This document shows positions 33,146 to 41,114 of a DNA stretch of 64,000 nt, piece by piece (the stretch's first letter is position 1; each line of letters starts with the position of its first letter). This DNA comes from JBDIAG01 sp963835085. GTDB taxonomy: Bacteria > Actinomycetota > Actinomycetes > Actinomycetales > CAWJMD01. The notes under the pieces were generated by a model. That model saw only the letters and a list, made by a program, of their open reading frames with translations. It searched no databases and had not been told where the DNA came from. The DNA is taken from NCBI GenBank assembly GCA_963835085.1, contig CAWIED010000001.1, positions 2,170,001-2,234,000 of the forward strand. The letters run 5' to 3'. Position numbers and translations under genes: made by a program.

Positions 33146-34191
33146 GAGTTGCATCCGTCCTTGAGTGCTTGCTGCGCGTAGCTGGCGTCGAGGTGAGCGG
33201 CGATCTGCGACTCGCTCGGCACCGACGTGACCCGGCCCTGGTCTTTGAGGAACTGAGCGGTCAGCGCGTAGGACTTTGCGATCTGCCCGTCGCTCACCCC
33301 TCCCGAGGGACCGTTGAACCAGGACGCCTGATCGGCCGCCGAGACGAACGGGATGACCGTCGTCGCCTTGACGGCCTGGTCCGCTGGTGCGCCCACGACG
33401 GACGAGGCCCGCTTGATGTAGTCCGTGCCCTTGCTGCCCGGGGCGATGGTTTGTGCCTTCATCACCTGGCAGACGAACTGTTGCACCACGGCGGGATGCG
33501 CCTTGGCGAAGTCATCGGTGACGGCGAGGATGTTGAGCGACGGGAAGCCCAGCTTGGCGATCTCTTCGGCGGTCACCACTTGGCGACCGGAATTGTTCGC
33601 CTTCAGATCCTGTGCCTGGGCGATCTCCACGTAGCCCGCGTCGATCCGGTTCGCTTTGAAGGCGGCGGCCACCGCTGCCTCACTCGGAAAGCCGACGACT
33701 TTCACCGAGTCGGTCAATCCGTTCTTCGATAGCCAGCCGCGGATCTCGAAGTCCTCCGAGGAACCTTGCAGGTCGCCGATCGTCTTGCCGGCCAGGTCGG
33801 CGTTCGACGTGATCGACGGGCCGACGACCAGCTGGGCGGCATCGAAGTATTCGGCATAGATCACCTTGAAAGCGGTGTTGTTGGCGATCGCACCCACCAC
33901 CGGTGGGTTGCCGACCCCGGAGACGAAGGGAAAAGCGCCCCCGCGCAATTCGGCGAGACCGGCGACGCCGGAATCGATGGGGGTGAGCTTCAGTGTGCCG
34001 TCGACCTTGCTGCTCAGGTCGGGATTGCCCGCGACCAGTACCTCCGGCCCGAGGGTCGCGCTCTGGAAGTAGCCGACGCCGACCGACGGTTTGGAGTTCT
34101 CAGGGGTCGCGGCGCTGGACGAGCAGCCGCTGATCACAGTGACCGCGGCTACGCTCGCCAGGGCACTGAGAAGGAGTTTGGTACGAGGCAT
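33142..34191 (-). CDS. taurine/sulfonate-type ABC transporter substrate-binding lipoprotein
   Basis: A 349-residue NMT1/SsuA-like binding protein. The signal peptide ends in lipobox VISGC (Cys about 23). The mature domain carries GVGYFQSATLGPEVLVAGNPDL, GNPPVVGAIANNTAFKVIYAEYF and DAGYVEIAQAQDL, as in TauA relatives. It is the first gene of the operon, preceded by GGAGAG and by a 330-nt leader with a SAM-IV riboswitch and a Cys-containing upstream ORF. Taurine or another alkanesulfonate is the inferred ligand, from the TauD-like enzyme. Confidence 0.9.
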   Translation of the reverse strand: MPRTKLLLSALASVAAVTVISGCSSSAATPENSKPSVGVGYFQSATLGPEVLVAGNPDLSSKVDGTLKLTPIDSGVAGLAELRGGAFPFVSGVGNPPVVGAIANNTAFKVIYAEYFDAAQLVVGPSITSNADLAGKTIGDLQGSSEDFEIRGWLSKNGLTDSVKVVGFPSEAAVAAAFKANRIDAGYVEIAQAQDLKANNSGRQVVTAEEIAKLGFPSLNILAVTDDFAKAHPAVVQQFVCQVMKAQTIAPGSKGTDYIKRASSVVGAPADQAVKATTVIPFVSAADQASWFNGPSGGVSDGQIAKSYALTAQFLKDQGRVTSVPSESQIAAHLDASYAQQALKDGCNS

Positions 34192-34347
34192 GGTTGTTCT
34201 CTCCGTGTGGGTTTGACAGATGGATCGTCGACCCGACGCAAGGTCGCGATCTAGAGTTCGGGCGCGCGTGAGCTGTGCAACGGGTCGCGAAAGACACCGA
34301 CAGCCGGGCCGCCTAGCCAGGAATGGGACGCTGAACGGGGAGCGGGA

Positions 34348-34371
34348 TCAGCGTCGACAACTGGTGGTCAT
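34348..34371 (-). CDS. upstream ORF with a cysteine codon (MTTSCRR) in the sulfonate operon leader
   Basis: A seven-codon ORF, ATG-ACC-ACC-AGT-TGT-CGA-CGC-TGA, with GAAGGA about 10 nt before the ATG. It lies downstream of the riboswitch core and about 160 nt before the binding-protein gene. Short Cys-bearing leader ORFs are known upstream of sulfur genes in some actinobacteria. Whether this one is translated or regulatory is inference. Confidence 0.4.
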   Translation of the reverse strand: MTTSCRR

Positions 34372-34436
34372 GGGGGAAGGTCCTTCGGACAGGGGCTGGT
34401 TGCCCACTCGCTTGCGCAGCCACCGGTTGGTGGTAC

Positions 34437-34519
34437 GCCTGGTCTATTTCCGGGGCACCCCGCCGCTTCATGAGGGTTGCCGCCCAGCTAGCCGGAACTT
34501 CACGCTGGATCTCTTGACC
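34437..34519 (-). promoter_or_regulatory. SAM-IV riboswitch
   Basis: On the minus strand the leader matches the SAM-IV core closely: P1 GGTC/GACC (34516-34519 with 34441-34444), then GAGATCCAGCG, CCGGCTAGCTGGGCGGCAAC, CCTC, GCGGCGGGGTGCCCCGG and GACCAGGC. The strand CACC-AA-CCGGTGG just downstream can form the 3' hairpin/pseudoknot partner. SAM-IV aptamers bind S-adenosylmethionine and usually lower expression of sulfur genes. It begins about 4 nt after the predicted transcription start and controls the sulfonate uptake operon. Confidence 0.85.
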
Positions 34520-34529
34520 TGACTCGAAA

Positions 34530-34558
34530 ACCCTAGGATTCTCTATCAAGACTGTCAA
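34530..34558 (-). promoter_or_regulatory. promoter of the sulfonate operon
   Basis: TTGACA (34553-34558), 17-bp spacer, TAGGGT (34530-34535) on the minus strand. Transcription would start near 34523, right at the 5' edge of the SAM-IV riboswitch. Confidence 0.7.
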
Positions 34559-34642
34559 GTTAGTGGGATTAAGTGTTGCCTCTTTCACTCGGGCCAGAGC
34601 CGGCCTGTACAGCGGGGGTCGGGCGCATTTCCGACGCGAAGA

Positions 34643-34681
34643 CAAAAACCGCCCCACCCGTTGACATCACGGGTGGGGCGG
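34643..34681 (-). terminator. rho-independent terminator after ilvC
   Basis: CCGCCCCACCCGT and ACGGGTGGGGCGG form a perfect 13-bp stem with a 7-nt loop, followed by TTTTTG, 18 nt past the ilvC stop. It ends the ilvBNC transcript and insulates it from the sulfonate promoter. Confidence 0.92.
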
Positions 34682-34698
34682 CGGGTCGATCGAAGGGT

Positions 34699-35730
34699 TC
34701 AGCGCGCGGCGGTGCCCTCGCTGTAGTCGTCGTCGGACGACTTGACCCACGCCATGAGCTTGCGCAGCTCACGGCCGGTGGCCTCGATCGGGTGCGCCTC
34801 GCCCTTGGCCCGCAGCGACGTGAACTCGACGGCTCCGTTGTCCTGGTCGGCGATGAACCGCGCGGCGAACTTGCCGCTCGTGATGTCGGCCAGGATCGCC
34901 TTCATGTTGTCCTTGACGTGCTCATCGATCACCCGCGGGCCCGAGACGTAGTCGCCGTACTCGGCCGTGTCGGAGACGCTCCAACGCTGCTTGGCGATGC
35001 CGCCCTCGTACATCAGGTCGACGATGAGCTTGAGCTCGTGCAGACACTCGAAGTAGGCCACCTCGGGCTGGTAGCCGGCCTCGGTGAGGGTCTCGAAGCC
35101 ATACATGACGAGCTGGCTCATGCCACCGCAGAGCACGGCCTGCTCACCGAACAGGTCGGTCTCGGTCTCTTCGGTGAACGTGGTCTTGATGCCGCCGGCC
35201 CGCAGGCCGCCGATGGCCTTGGCGTAGGCCAGGGCCAGTGCCCAGGCGTTGCCGGTGGCGTCCTGCTCCACAGCCACGATCACCGGAACGCCACGGCCGT
35301 CGACGAACTCGCGGCGCACGAGGTGCCCCGGGCCCTTGGGCGCGACCATGCAGACGTCCACGTCGGCCGGCGGCTTGATGTAGCCGAACCGGATGTTGAA
35401 GCCGTGCCCGAAGAACAGCGCCTTGCCGGCGGTGAGGTGGGGTTCGATGGATTCCTTGTACACGTGCCGCTGCACGTGATCGGGCGTGAGCAGCATGATC
35501 ACATCGGCCTCGGCGCACGCGTCGGCCACCGACAGCACCCGTAGGCCCTCCGCCGCGGCCTTGTCACGGCTCTTGGAACCCTCGGCCAGGCCGACGCGAA
35601 CGTCGACGCCGGAGTCGCGCAGGCTCAGGGCGTGGGCGTGTCCCTGTGAGCCGTAGCCGATGACGGCGACCTTGCGCTGCTGCAGCACGGACAGGTCGGC
35701 GTCGTTGTCGTAGAACATCTCTGCTGCCAC
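34699..35730 (-). CDS. ilvC: ketol-acid reductoisomerase
   Basis: A 343-residue class I enzyme converting acetolactate/acetohydroxybutyrate to the dihydroxy acids. Rossmann motif KVAVIGYGSQGHAHALSLRDSG; MVAPKGPGHLVRREF; ALALAYAKAIGGLRAGGIKTTFTEETETDLFGEQAVLCGG with the Mg-binding acidic residues. Start ATG 35730. The gap to ilvN is 57 nt, and a strong terminator follows. Confidence 0.97.
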   Translation of the reverse strand: MAAEMFYDNDADLSVLQQRKVAVIGYGSQGHAHALSLRDSGVDVRVGLAEGSKSRDKAAAEGLRVLSVADACAEADVIMLLTPDHVQRHVYKESIEPHLTAGKALFFGHGFNIRFGYIKPPADVDVCMVAPKGPGHLVRREFVDGRGVPVIVAVEQDATGNAWALALAYAKAIGGLRAGGIKTTFTEETETDLFGEQAVLCGGMSQLVMYGFETLTEAGYQPEVAYFECLHELKLIVDLMYEGGIAKQRWSVSDTAEYGDYVSGPRVIDEHVKDNMKAILADITSGKFAARFIADQDNGAVEFTSLRAKGEAHPIEATGRELRKLMAWVKSSDDDYSEGTAAR

Positions 35731-35787
35731 TTTGGGGCACTCTCCTCGGTTGGGAATTCGCTTCGTGATGGAGCTCTGGTTATGCGC

Positions 35788-36297
35788 TCAGGAGCGCGAT
35801 GAGCGGTCGGTCAACGACCGTGGGCCACGTCCGAGCGCGACCAGGCCCGACTTGACGAGTTCGCGGATGCCGTACGGCTCCAGCACCCGCAGCAGGGCGT
35901 CGATCTTGTCGGAGTCGCCGGTGGCCTCGATGGTGACGGACTCGGTGGACACGTCGATGACCTTGGCCCTGAAGAGGTTCACCACCTCCAGCACGCTGGA
36001 GCGCTGGGTGGAATCGGCGCGCACCTTCACCAGGATCAGCTCGCGGTGCACCGAGGCGCCCGGCTCGAGCTCGGCCACCTTGAGCACGTTCACCAGCTTG
36101 TTGAGCTGTTTGGTGACCTGCTCCAGAGGCAGGCCCTCCACCTCGACGACAACCGTCATCCGGGAGATATCGGAGTGTTCGGTGGGGCCGACGGCCAGGG
36201 AATGGATGTTGAACCCGCGGCGGGCGAACAGGCCGGCGGCGCGGGTGAGCACGCCGGGTTTGTCCTCCACGAGAACTGACAAGGTATGCCGACTCAT
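35788..36297 (-). CDS. ilvN: acetolactate synthase small (regulatory) subunit
   Basis: A 169-residue regulatory subunit. The N-terminal ACT domain (HTLSVLVEDKPGVLTRAAGLFARRGFNIHSLAVG) binds valine for feedback control, and the C-terminal ALS_ss domain contacts IlvB. The ATG at 36297 overlaps the ilvB stop (ATGA), so both subunits are made in step. Confidence 0.97.
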   Translation of the reverse strand: MSRHTLSVLVEDKPGVLTRAAGLFARRGFNIHSLAVGPTEHSDISRMTVVVEVEGLPLEQVTKQLNKLVNVLKVAELEPGASVHRELILVKVRADSTQRSSVLEVVNLFRAKVIDVSTESVTIEATGDSDKIDALLRVLEPYGIRELVKSGLVALGRGPRSLTDRSSRS

Positions 36298-38141
36298 GCG
36301 CCAGCGACCTCCTCGTCGCGGTCCCAGGTGGGAGACATGCCCCGGGCAACCTGGATGTCGTCGTTGCTCACGCCGGCGGGCACCATGGGCCACACCATGG
36401 CGTCGCGGCTGACCAGGAAGTCGATCACCACGGGCCGATCGTTGACGGCCATGGCCGCCTCGATGACCGCGTCGAGGTCTTCCTCCCGCTCGCAGCGCAG
36501 ACCCACGCAGCCGTAGGCCTCAGCGAGCTTGACGAAGTCGGGAATGCGAAGGCCCGCTTCGACGCCGGTGCCGGTCTTGAGGTCGGTGTTGGAGTAGCGG
36601 CCTTCGTAGAACAGGGTCTGCCACTGACGCACCATGCCGAGGCTGGAGTTGTTGATGACGGCCACCTTGATGGGGATGCCCTCGATGGCGCAGGTGGCCA
36701 GCTCCTGATTGGTCATCTGGAAGCAGCCGTCGCCGTCAATCGCCCACACCACGCGGTCGGGGTTGCCGACCTTGGCACCCATGGCGGCGGGGACGCAGAA
36801 CCCCATGGTGCCCAGGCCACCGGAGTTGATCCACGAGCGCGGGCGCTCGTAGCCGATGAACTGCGCCGCCCACATCTGGTGCTGGCCCACCCCCGCCACA
36901 TAGGTGGCGTCGGGGCCGGCGATCTTGCCCAGCCGCTCGATGACGAGCTGCGGCGACAGGTGGCCGTCCTCGGTGGGGGTGTACCCGAGGGGGTAGGTGT
37001 GACGGATCTCGTCGAGGGTGCGCCACCAGGCGTCGAGACGGGGCGTGTTGCCCGCCTCGTGCTCGGCCGTCACCGCGGTGACGAGCTCGGTGATTACCTC
37101 CTTGGCGTCGCCCACGATGGGCACGTCGACGGCGCGGTTCTTACCGATCTCGGCCGGGTCGATGTCGGCGTGCACGATGGTGGCGTTGGGTGCGAAGGTC
37201 GACAGCTGGCCGGTGACCCGGTCATCGAAGCGCGCACCGAGGCTGACGATGAGGTCGGCCTTCTGCAAGGCGGTGACCGCGGCCACGCTGCCGTGCATGC
37301 CGGGCATGCCCAGGTGCGACGGGTGGCTATCGGGCAGGGCACCCCGGGCCATCAGGGTGGTGACCACCGGGGCCTGGGTGAGGTCGACGAGCTCGCGCAG
37401 CACCTCACTCGCCTCGGCCTTGACGACGCCGCCACCCACGTAGAGCACGGGGCGGCGGGCGGCGGCGATGAGCCGGGCGGCCTCACGCACCTGCTTGCCG
37501 TGCGGCCGGGTGACGGGACGGTAGCCGGGCAGGTCGAGCTTGGTGGGCCACACGAAGACCGTCTTGGCTTGCAACGCGTCCTTGGCGATGTCGACGAGCA
37601 CCGGACCGGGCCGACCGGTGGAGGCGATGTGGAACGCCTCGGCGATGGTCCGCGGGATGTCTTCGGCGTGGGTGACGAGGTAGTTGTGCTTGGTCACCGG
37701 GATGGTGATGCCGGCGATGTCGGCCTCCTGGAAGCCGTCCGTGCCGATCAGCGACGTGGCGACCTGACCCGTGATGGCCACCATGGGCACCGAGTCCATG
37801 TAGGCGTCGGCGATGGGGGTGACGAGGTTGGTGGCGCCGGGGCCTGAGGTGGCCATGCAGACGCCGACCCGGCCGGTCTCCTGCGCGTAGCCCTGCGCCG
37901 CGTGTCCGGCGCCCTGCTCGTGCCGCACGAGGATGTGACGCACTGTCTCGCTGTCGAGCAGCGGGTCGTAGGCAGGCAGGATGGCCCCGCCGGGAATGCC
38001 GAAGACGACCTCGACGCCTACCTGCTCCAACGAGCGGACGAGGCTCTGGGCCCCGGTCATCACCTCGGGCTCGGGCTGCGGCGCTCGCGCAGCCGGGCGG
38101 GCAGGCCCCGGACGGGGGGCGGCATCTGACGGGCTCGCCAT
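36294..38141 (-). CDS. ilvB: acetolactate synthase large (catalytic) subunit
   Basis: A 615-residue ThDP enzyme making acetolactate or acetohydroxybutyrate. The catalytic Glu is in VRHEQGAGHAAQGYA near 75, the FAD/quinone-like domain is central, and the ThDP/Mg motif is GDGCFQMTNQELATCAIEGIPIKVAVINN. The start is ATG 38141 (MASPSDAAP), because TAAGGAGTACGTG lies directly upstream; a longer frame to 38177 lacks a site. A 16-codon leader peptide and an attenuator terminator lie 100-210 nt upstream. Confidence 0.97.
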   Translation of the reverse strand: MASPSDAAPRPGPARPAARAPQPEPEVMTGAQSLVRSLEQVGVEVVFGIPGGAILPAYDPLLDSETVRHILVRHEQGAGHAAQGYAQETGRVGVCMATSGPGATNLVTPIADAYMDSVPMVAITGQVATSLIGTDGFQEADIAGITIPVTKHNYLVTHAEDIPRTIAEAFHIASTGRPGPVLVDIAKDALQAKTVFVWPTKLDLPGYRPVTRPHGKQVREAARLIAAARRPVLYVGGGVVKAEASEVLRELVDLTQAPVVTTLMARGALPDSHPSHLGMPGMHGSVAAVTALQKADLIVSLGARFDDRVTGQLSTFAPNATIVHADIDPAEIGKNRAVDVPIVGDAKEVITELVTAVTAEHEAGNTPRLDAWWRTLDEIRHTYPLGYTPTEDGHLSPQLVIERLGKIAGPDATYVAGVGQHQMWAAQFIGYERPRSWINSGGLGTMGFCVPAAMGAKVGNPDRVVWAIDGDGCFQMTNQELATCAIEGIPIKVAVINNSSLGMVRQWQTLFYEGRYSNTDLKTGTGVEAGLRIPDFVKLAEAYGCVGLRCEREEDLDAVIEAAMAVNDRPVVIDFLVSRDAMVWPMVPAGVSNDDIQVARGMSPTWDRDEEVAGA

Positions 38142-38238
38142 CACGTACTCCTTACCGTGGTGGGCCGATGGGCCCACCGTCTGAACCGAACTGACCCACC
38201 TGGTCAGCTAACTCTGCAACGCGCCGAGGTGTGGCACG

Positions 38239-38273
38239 AAAAAACCCCTCAGGCCGGGTGGGCTCTGGAGGGG
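38239..38273 (-). terminator. ilvB attenuator terminator
   Basis: On the minus strand CCCCTC(C)AG and CTGAGGGG form the stem, followed by TTTTTT. It lies between the leader peptide stop (38301) and the ilvB ribosome-binding site. This is the expected place for a transcription attenuator, not an operon-ending terminator. Confidence 0.85.
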
Positions 38274-38300
38274 TAGCGCGCGCAGCGAAGATCGAACCGG

Positions 38301-38351
38301 CTACGCGCGCCGGCCGAGTACGAGGACGTGGTTGGTCCTGTCGCTGGGCAC
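38301..38351 (-). CDS. ilvB leader peptide (MPSDRTNHVLVLGRRA)
   Basis: Sixteen codons, GTG to TAG, with the run Val-Leu-Val-Leu followed by GRRA, very like leader peptides reported for actinobacterial ilvB operons. Stalling at Val/Leu codons when charged tRNA is scarce would block the terminator at 38239. The predicted transcription start is next to the GTG, so it may be translated leaderlessly; GGGAGGG about 13 nt upstream is the only alternative site. Confidence 0.8.
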   Translation of the reverse strand: MPSDRTNHVLVLGRRA

Positions 38352-38358
38352 ATTCCCA

Positions 38359-38387
38359 ACCCAACCCTCCCGCACGCGGCATGTCAA
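38359..38387 (-). promoter_or_regulatory. promoter of the ilvBNC leader
   Basis: TTGACA (38382-38387), 17-bp spacer, TTGGGT (38359-38364), which puts the start near 38352. The -10 is weak. The rest of the 412-bp gap up to ilvD (38388-38553) shows no further element. Confidence 0.5.
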
Positions 38388-38553
38388 ATCCCGGACGCTG
38401 CGTTTCGCATCGTGGACGCCACGGCTCCGGCGGCCCGGCGCGGGACGTCGTCGCATTCTCGGGTCGTCGCCCACCGTATTACGCCAGCTCACGCGCGACG
38501 TGGCTGGGGGCTGGGACTATCGTCGCGCGCAGGGCCTAGGTGCCGGCCGCCCG

Positions 38554-40278
38554 TCAGTCGCAGACCGCCCCGCCGGAGGCCGGGCCCACGAGCTTGGCGT
38601 ACTTGGCGAGCACGCCACGATCGTGCTTGGGGGCGGGGGCGCTGAACCCGGTCAGCCGGGCGGCCAGCTCGTCCGCCGGCACGAGCACGTCGAGGGTCGC
38701 GTTGGCCACGTCGAGCCTGATCCGGTCGCCGTCGCGCACCACGGCGATCGGGCCACCGTCCACCGCCTCGGGGCATACGTGCCCGACGCACAGGCCGGTG
38801 GTGCCGCCCGAGAAGCGGCCGTCGGTGAGCAGCAGCACGTCCTTGCCCAGCCCGGCGCCCTTGATCGCGCCCGTGATGGCGAGCATCTCGCGCATACCCG
38901 GGCCGCCCTTGGGGCCTTCGTACCTGATCACCACGACGTCGCCGGCGGTGATCGTGCCGTCTTCCAAGGCGTCCATGGCCGCGCGCTCGCCGTCGAAAAC
39001 CCTTGCGGTGCCTTCGAAGACGTCGGAATCGAAGCCTGCGGACTTCACCACCGCGCCGTCGGGGGCCAACGATCCGTGCAGGATGGTGATGCCACCGGTG
39101 GCGTGAATCGGGTTGCTGAGCCGGCGCAACACGGTGCCGTCCAGCTCGGGGGGTGCCAGCTCGGTGAGGTTCTCGGCCATCGTCCGGCCGGTCACGGTGA
39201 GCACGTCGCCATGCATCAGGCCCGCGTCGAGCAGGGCCTTCATCACCACGGGCACCCCGCCGATGCGGTCGACGTGGAACATCACGTGCCGGCCGAACGG
39301 CTTGACGTCGGCCAGGTGCGGCACCTTGGCGCCGATCCGGGCGAAGTCGTCGAGCGAGAGGTCGACCTTCGCCTCGTGCGCGATCGCCAGCAGATGCAGC
39401 ACGGCATTGGTGGAGCCGCCGAAGGCCATCACCACCGCGATGGCGTTCTCGAAGGCCTGCTTGGTCATCACGTCGCGGGCGGTGATGCCCTGACGCAGCA
39501 TCTCCACGACGGCCATGCCCGAACGGCGGGCGAAGCCGTCGCGGCGCCGGTCGGTGGCCGGCGGGGCAGCAGAACCCGGCAGCGACATGCCAAGCGCCTC
39601 GGCGGCCGAGGCCATGGTGTTGGCGGTGTACATCCCGCCACAGGCCCCCTCGCCCGGGCAGATGGCGCGCTCGATGGCATCGACGTCGGCGCGGCTCATC
39701 AGCCCGCGTGCGCAGGCGCCCACGGCCTCGAAAGCGTCGATGATCGTGACCTCCTTCTCCGAACCGTCGGAGAGCTTGGCCACGCCGGGCAGGATCGAGC
39801 CCGCGTAGAGGAAGACGGACGCGAGATCGAGCCGGGCCGCCGCCATGAGCATGCCGGGCAGCGATTTGTCGCATCCGGCCAGCAGCACCGACGCATCGAG
39901 GCGTTCTGCCTCCATGACCGTCTCGACGCTGTCGGCGATCACCTCGCGCGACACCAGCGAATAATGCATGCCCACGTGACCCATGGAGATGCCGTCGGAG
40001 ACCGAGATGGTGCCGAACTCCAGCGGATACCCGCCGGCGGCGTGCACGCCGTCCTTCACCGCCTTGGCGAGCCGGTCGAGCGAGAGGTTGCAGGGGGTGA
40101 TCTCGTTCCACGACGAGGCCACTCCCACCTGGGGTTTCGCGAAGTCCTCATCGCCCAGGCCCACCGCGCGCAACATGCCCCGGCTGGCCGTCTTCTCCAG
40201 CCCGTCGGTGACCTCACGGCTGCGCGGCTTGAGATCGACGGCTGGGCTGGCCTCACGGGTCTGGGTCTCCTGCGACAT
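38554..40278 (-). CDS. ilvD: dihydroxy-acid dehydratase
   Basis: A 574-residue Fe-S dehydratase forming the 2-keto acids of Val and Ile. Cluster-binding cysteines are visible in NEITPCNLS (about 63), LLAGCDKSLPG (about 131) and CPGEGACGGMYTANTM (about 205). The C-terminal IvD/Edd domain has LTDGRFSGGTTGLCVGHV. Start ATG 40278. It is transcribed separately from ilvBNC, whose leader begins about 170 nt beyond its stop. Confidence 0.97.
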   Translation of the reverse strand: MSQETQTREASPAVDLKPRSREVTDGLEKTASRGMLRAVGLGDEDFAKPQVGVASSWNEITPCNLSLDRLAKAVKDGVHAAGGYPLEFGTISVSDGISMGHVGMHYSLVSREVIADSVETVMEAERLDASVLLAGCDKSLPGMLMAAARLDLASVFLYAGSILPGVAKLSDGSEKEVTIIDAFEAVGACARGLMSRADVDAIERAICPGEGACGGMYTANTMASAAEALGMSLPGSAAPPATDRRRDGFARRSGMAVVEMLRQGITARDVMTKQAFENAIAVVMAFGGSTNAVLHLLAIAHEAKVDLSLDDFARIGAKVPHLADVKPFGRHVMFHVDRIGGVPVVMKALLDAGLMHGDVLTVTGRTMAENLTELAPPELDGTVLRRLSNPIHATGGITILHGSLAPDGAVVKSAGFDSDVFEGTARVFDGERAAMDALEDGTITAGDVVVIRYEGPKGGPGMREMLAITGAIKGAGLGKDVLLLTDGRFSGGTTGLCVGHVCPEAVDGGPIAVVRDGDRIRLDVANATLDVLVPADELAARLTGFSAPAPKHDRGVLAKYAKLVGPASGGAVCD

Positions 40279-40421
40279 GTCGGGAGTCTAGGCGTGTCCG
40301 CCCTTCCACGCCCTGCTCGCGCGAGCCGTCGCTGGCCCGTCCTCACGGGCTTTCACCAGCGACCGGCAGAAGATCATGCCAGGACTGCCTGACGGCAGCG
40401 GGTTTGGATAAGTTCATCGCC

Positions 40422-40958
40422 ATGAGCCTCGACCGCCCAGTGCCTCCCGATCCCTACTCGCTGATGCCTGCCCTGCCGTCGTTCACCCTGACCAGCAGCG
40501 ACCTTGCCCAGGGCGCCACACTCGCCGACGCGCAGGTGGCCGCCAAGGGCAACACGTCGCCGCAACTGTCGTGGAGCGGCGCGCCCGAGGGCACCAAGAG
40601 CTTCGTCGTCACCTGCTTCGACCCCGACGCGCCTACCCCCTCGGGCTACTGGCACTGGGGCCTGGTAGACCTGCCAGCCGACGTCACCACGCTCGACGCC
40701 GGTGCGGGTGCGGCGTCGGCCTCGTTGCCGGGCAACGCCTTTCACGTGCGCGCCGACGGTGGGACGCGCGGTTTCGAGGGTGCCGCTCCCCCGGCCGGCG
40801 ACCACCCCCACCGGTACTATTTCGTGGTGCACGCGGTGGCGCTCGACAGCCTCGGAGTCGACGCCGACGCCAGCCTGGCGGTGGTGTCGTTCAACCTGGC
40901 CTTCAAGGCGATCGGGCGAGCGGTGCTGAGCGGGACCTACGCCGAGCCCGCCGAGTAG
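40422..40958 (+). CDS. YbhB/YbcL-family (PEBP) phosphatidylethanolamine-binding-like protein
   Basis: A 178-residue PEBP-fold protein. Hallmark motifs: NTSPQLSWSGAPEGTKSFVVTCFDPDAPT (the ligand-pocket DPDAP), GYWHWGLVDLPADVTTL, and PPAGDHPHRYYFVVHAV with the pocket HRY. Cytoplasmic, with no signal peptide. Bacterial members have unclear ligands. I start at ATG 40422 (MSLDRPVPPDP). Its stop codon lies inside the first unit of a short direct repeat. Confidence 0.9.
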   Translation: MSLDRPVPPDPYSLMPALPSFTLTSSDLAQGATLADAQVAAKGNTSPQLSWSGAPEGTKSFVVTCFDPDAPTPSGYWHWGLVDLPADVTTLDAGAGAASASLPGNAFHVRADGGTRGFEGAAPPAGDHPHRYYFVVHAVALDSLGVDADASLAVVSFNLAFKAIGRAVLSGTYAEPAE

Positions 40959-41018
40959 ACCGGCCTGCGCCGAGTAGACGGGCCCATCGAGTAGCGAGTA
41001 GACGGGCCCACCGAGTAG
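40951..41018. repeat. direct repeat of CGAGTAGACGGGCCCA-type units after the PEBP gene
   Basis: Two near-identical 24-25-nt units (40970-40994 and 40995-41018) read CGAGTAGACGGGCCCA[T/C]CGAGTAG. A partial unit at 40951 contains the TAG stop of the upstream gene. Related CGAGTAG repeats are common at gene ends in some actinobacteria, as far as I recall. Confidence 0.75.
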
Positions 41019-41114
41019 CAGGTGGTGCCAAAGCCGGCCCGAAACGGCCCGGCTCGACCTATGCTGCCTGTGCGGAACCGCACCGCGATCAGCACCTTCT
41101 GAGGGGGATGCGTC

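Noticed and set aside
36294..38177. Longer ilvB start at 38177
   Set aside because: No ribosome-binding site there and the added residues are not conserved in character; AAGGAG sits right before ATG 38141.
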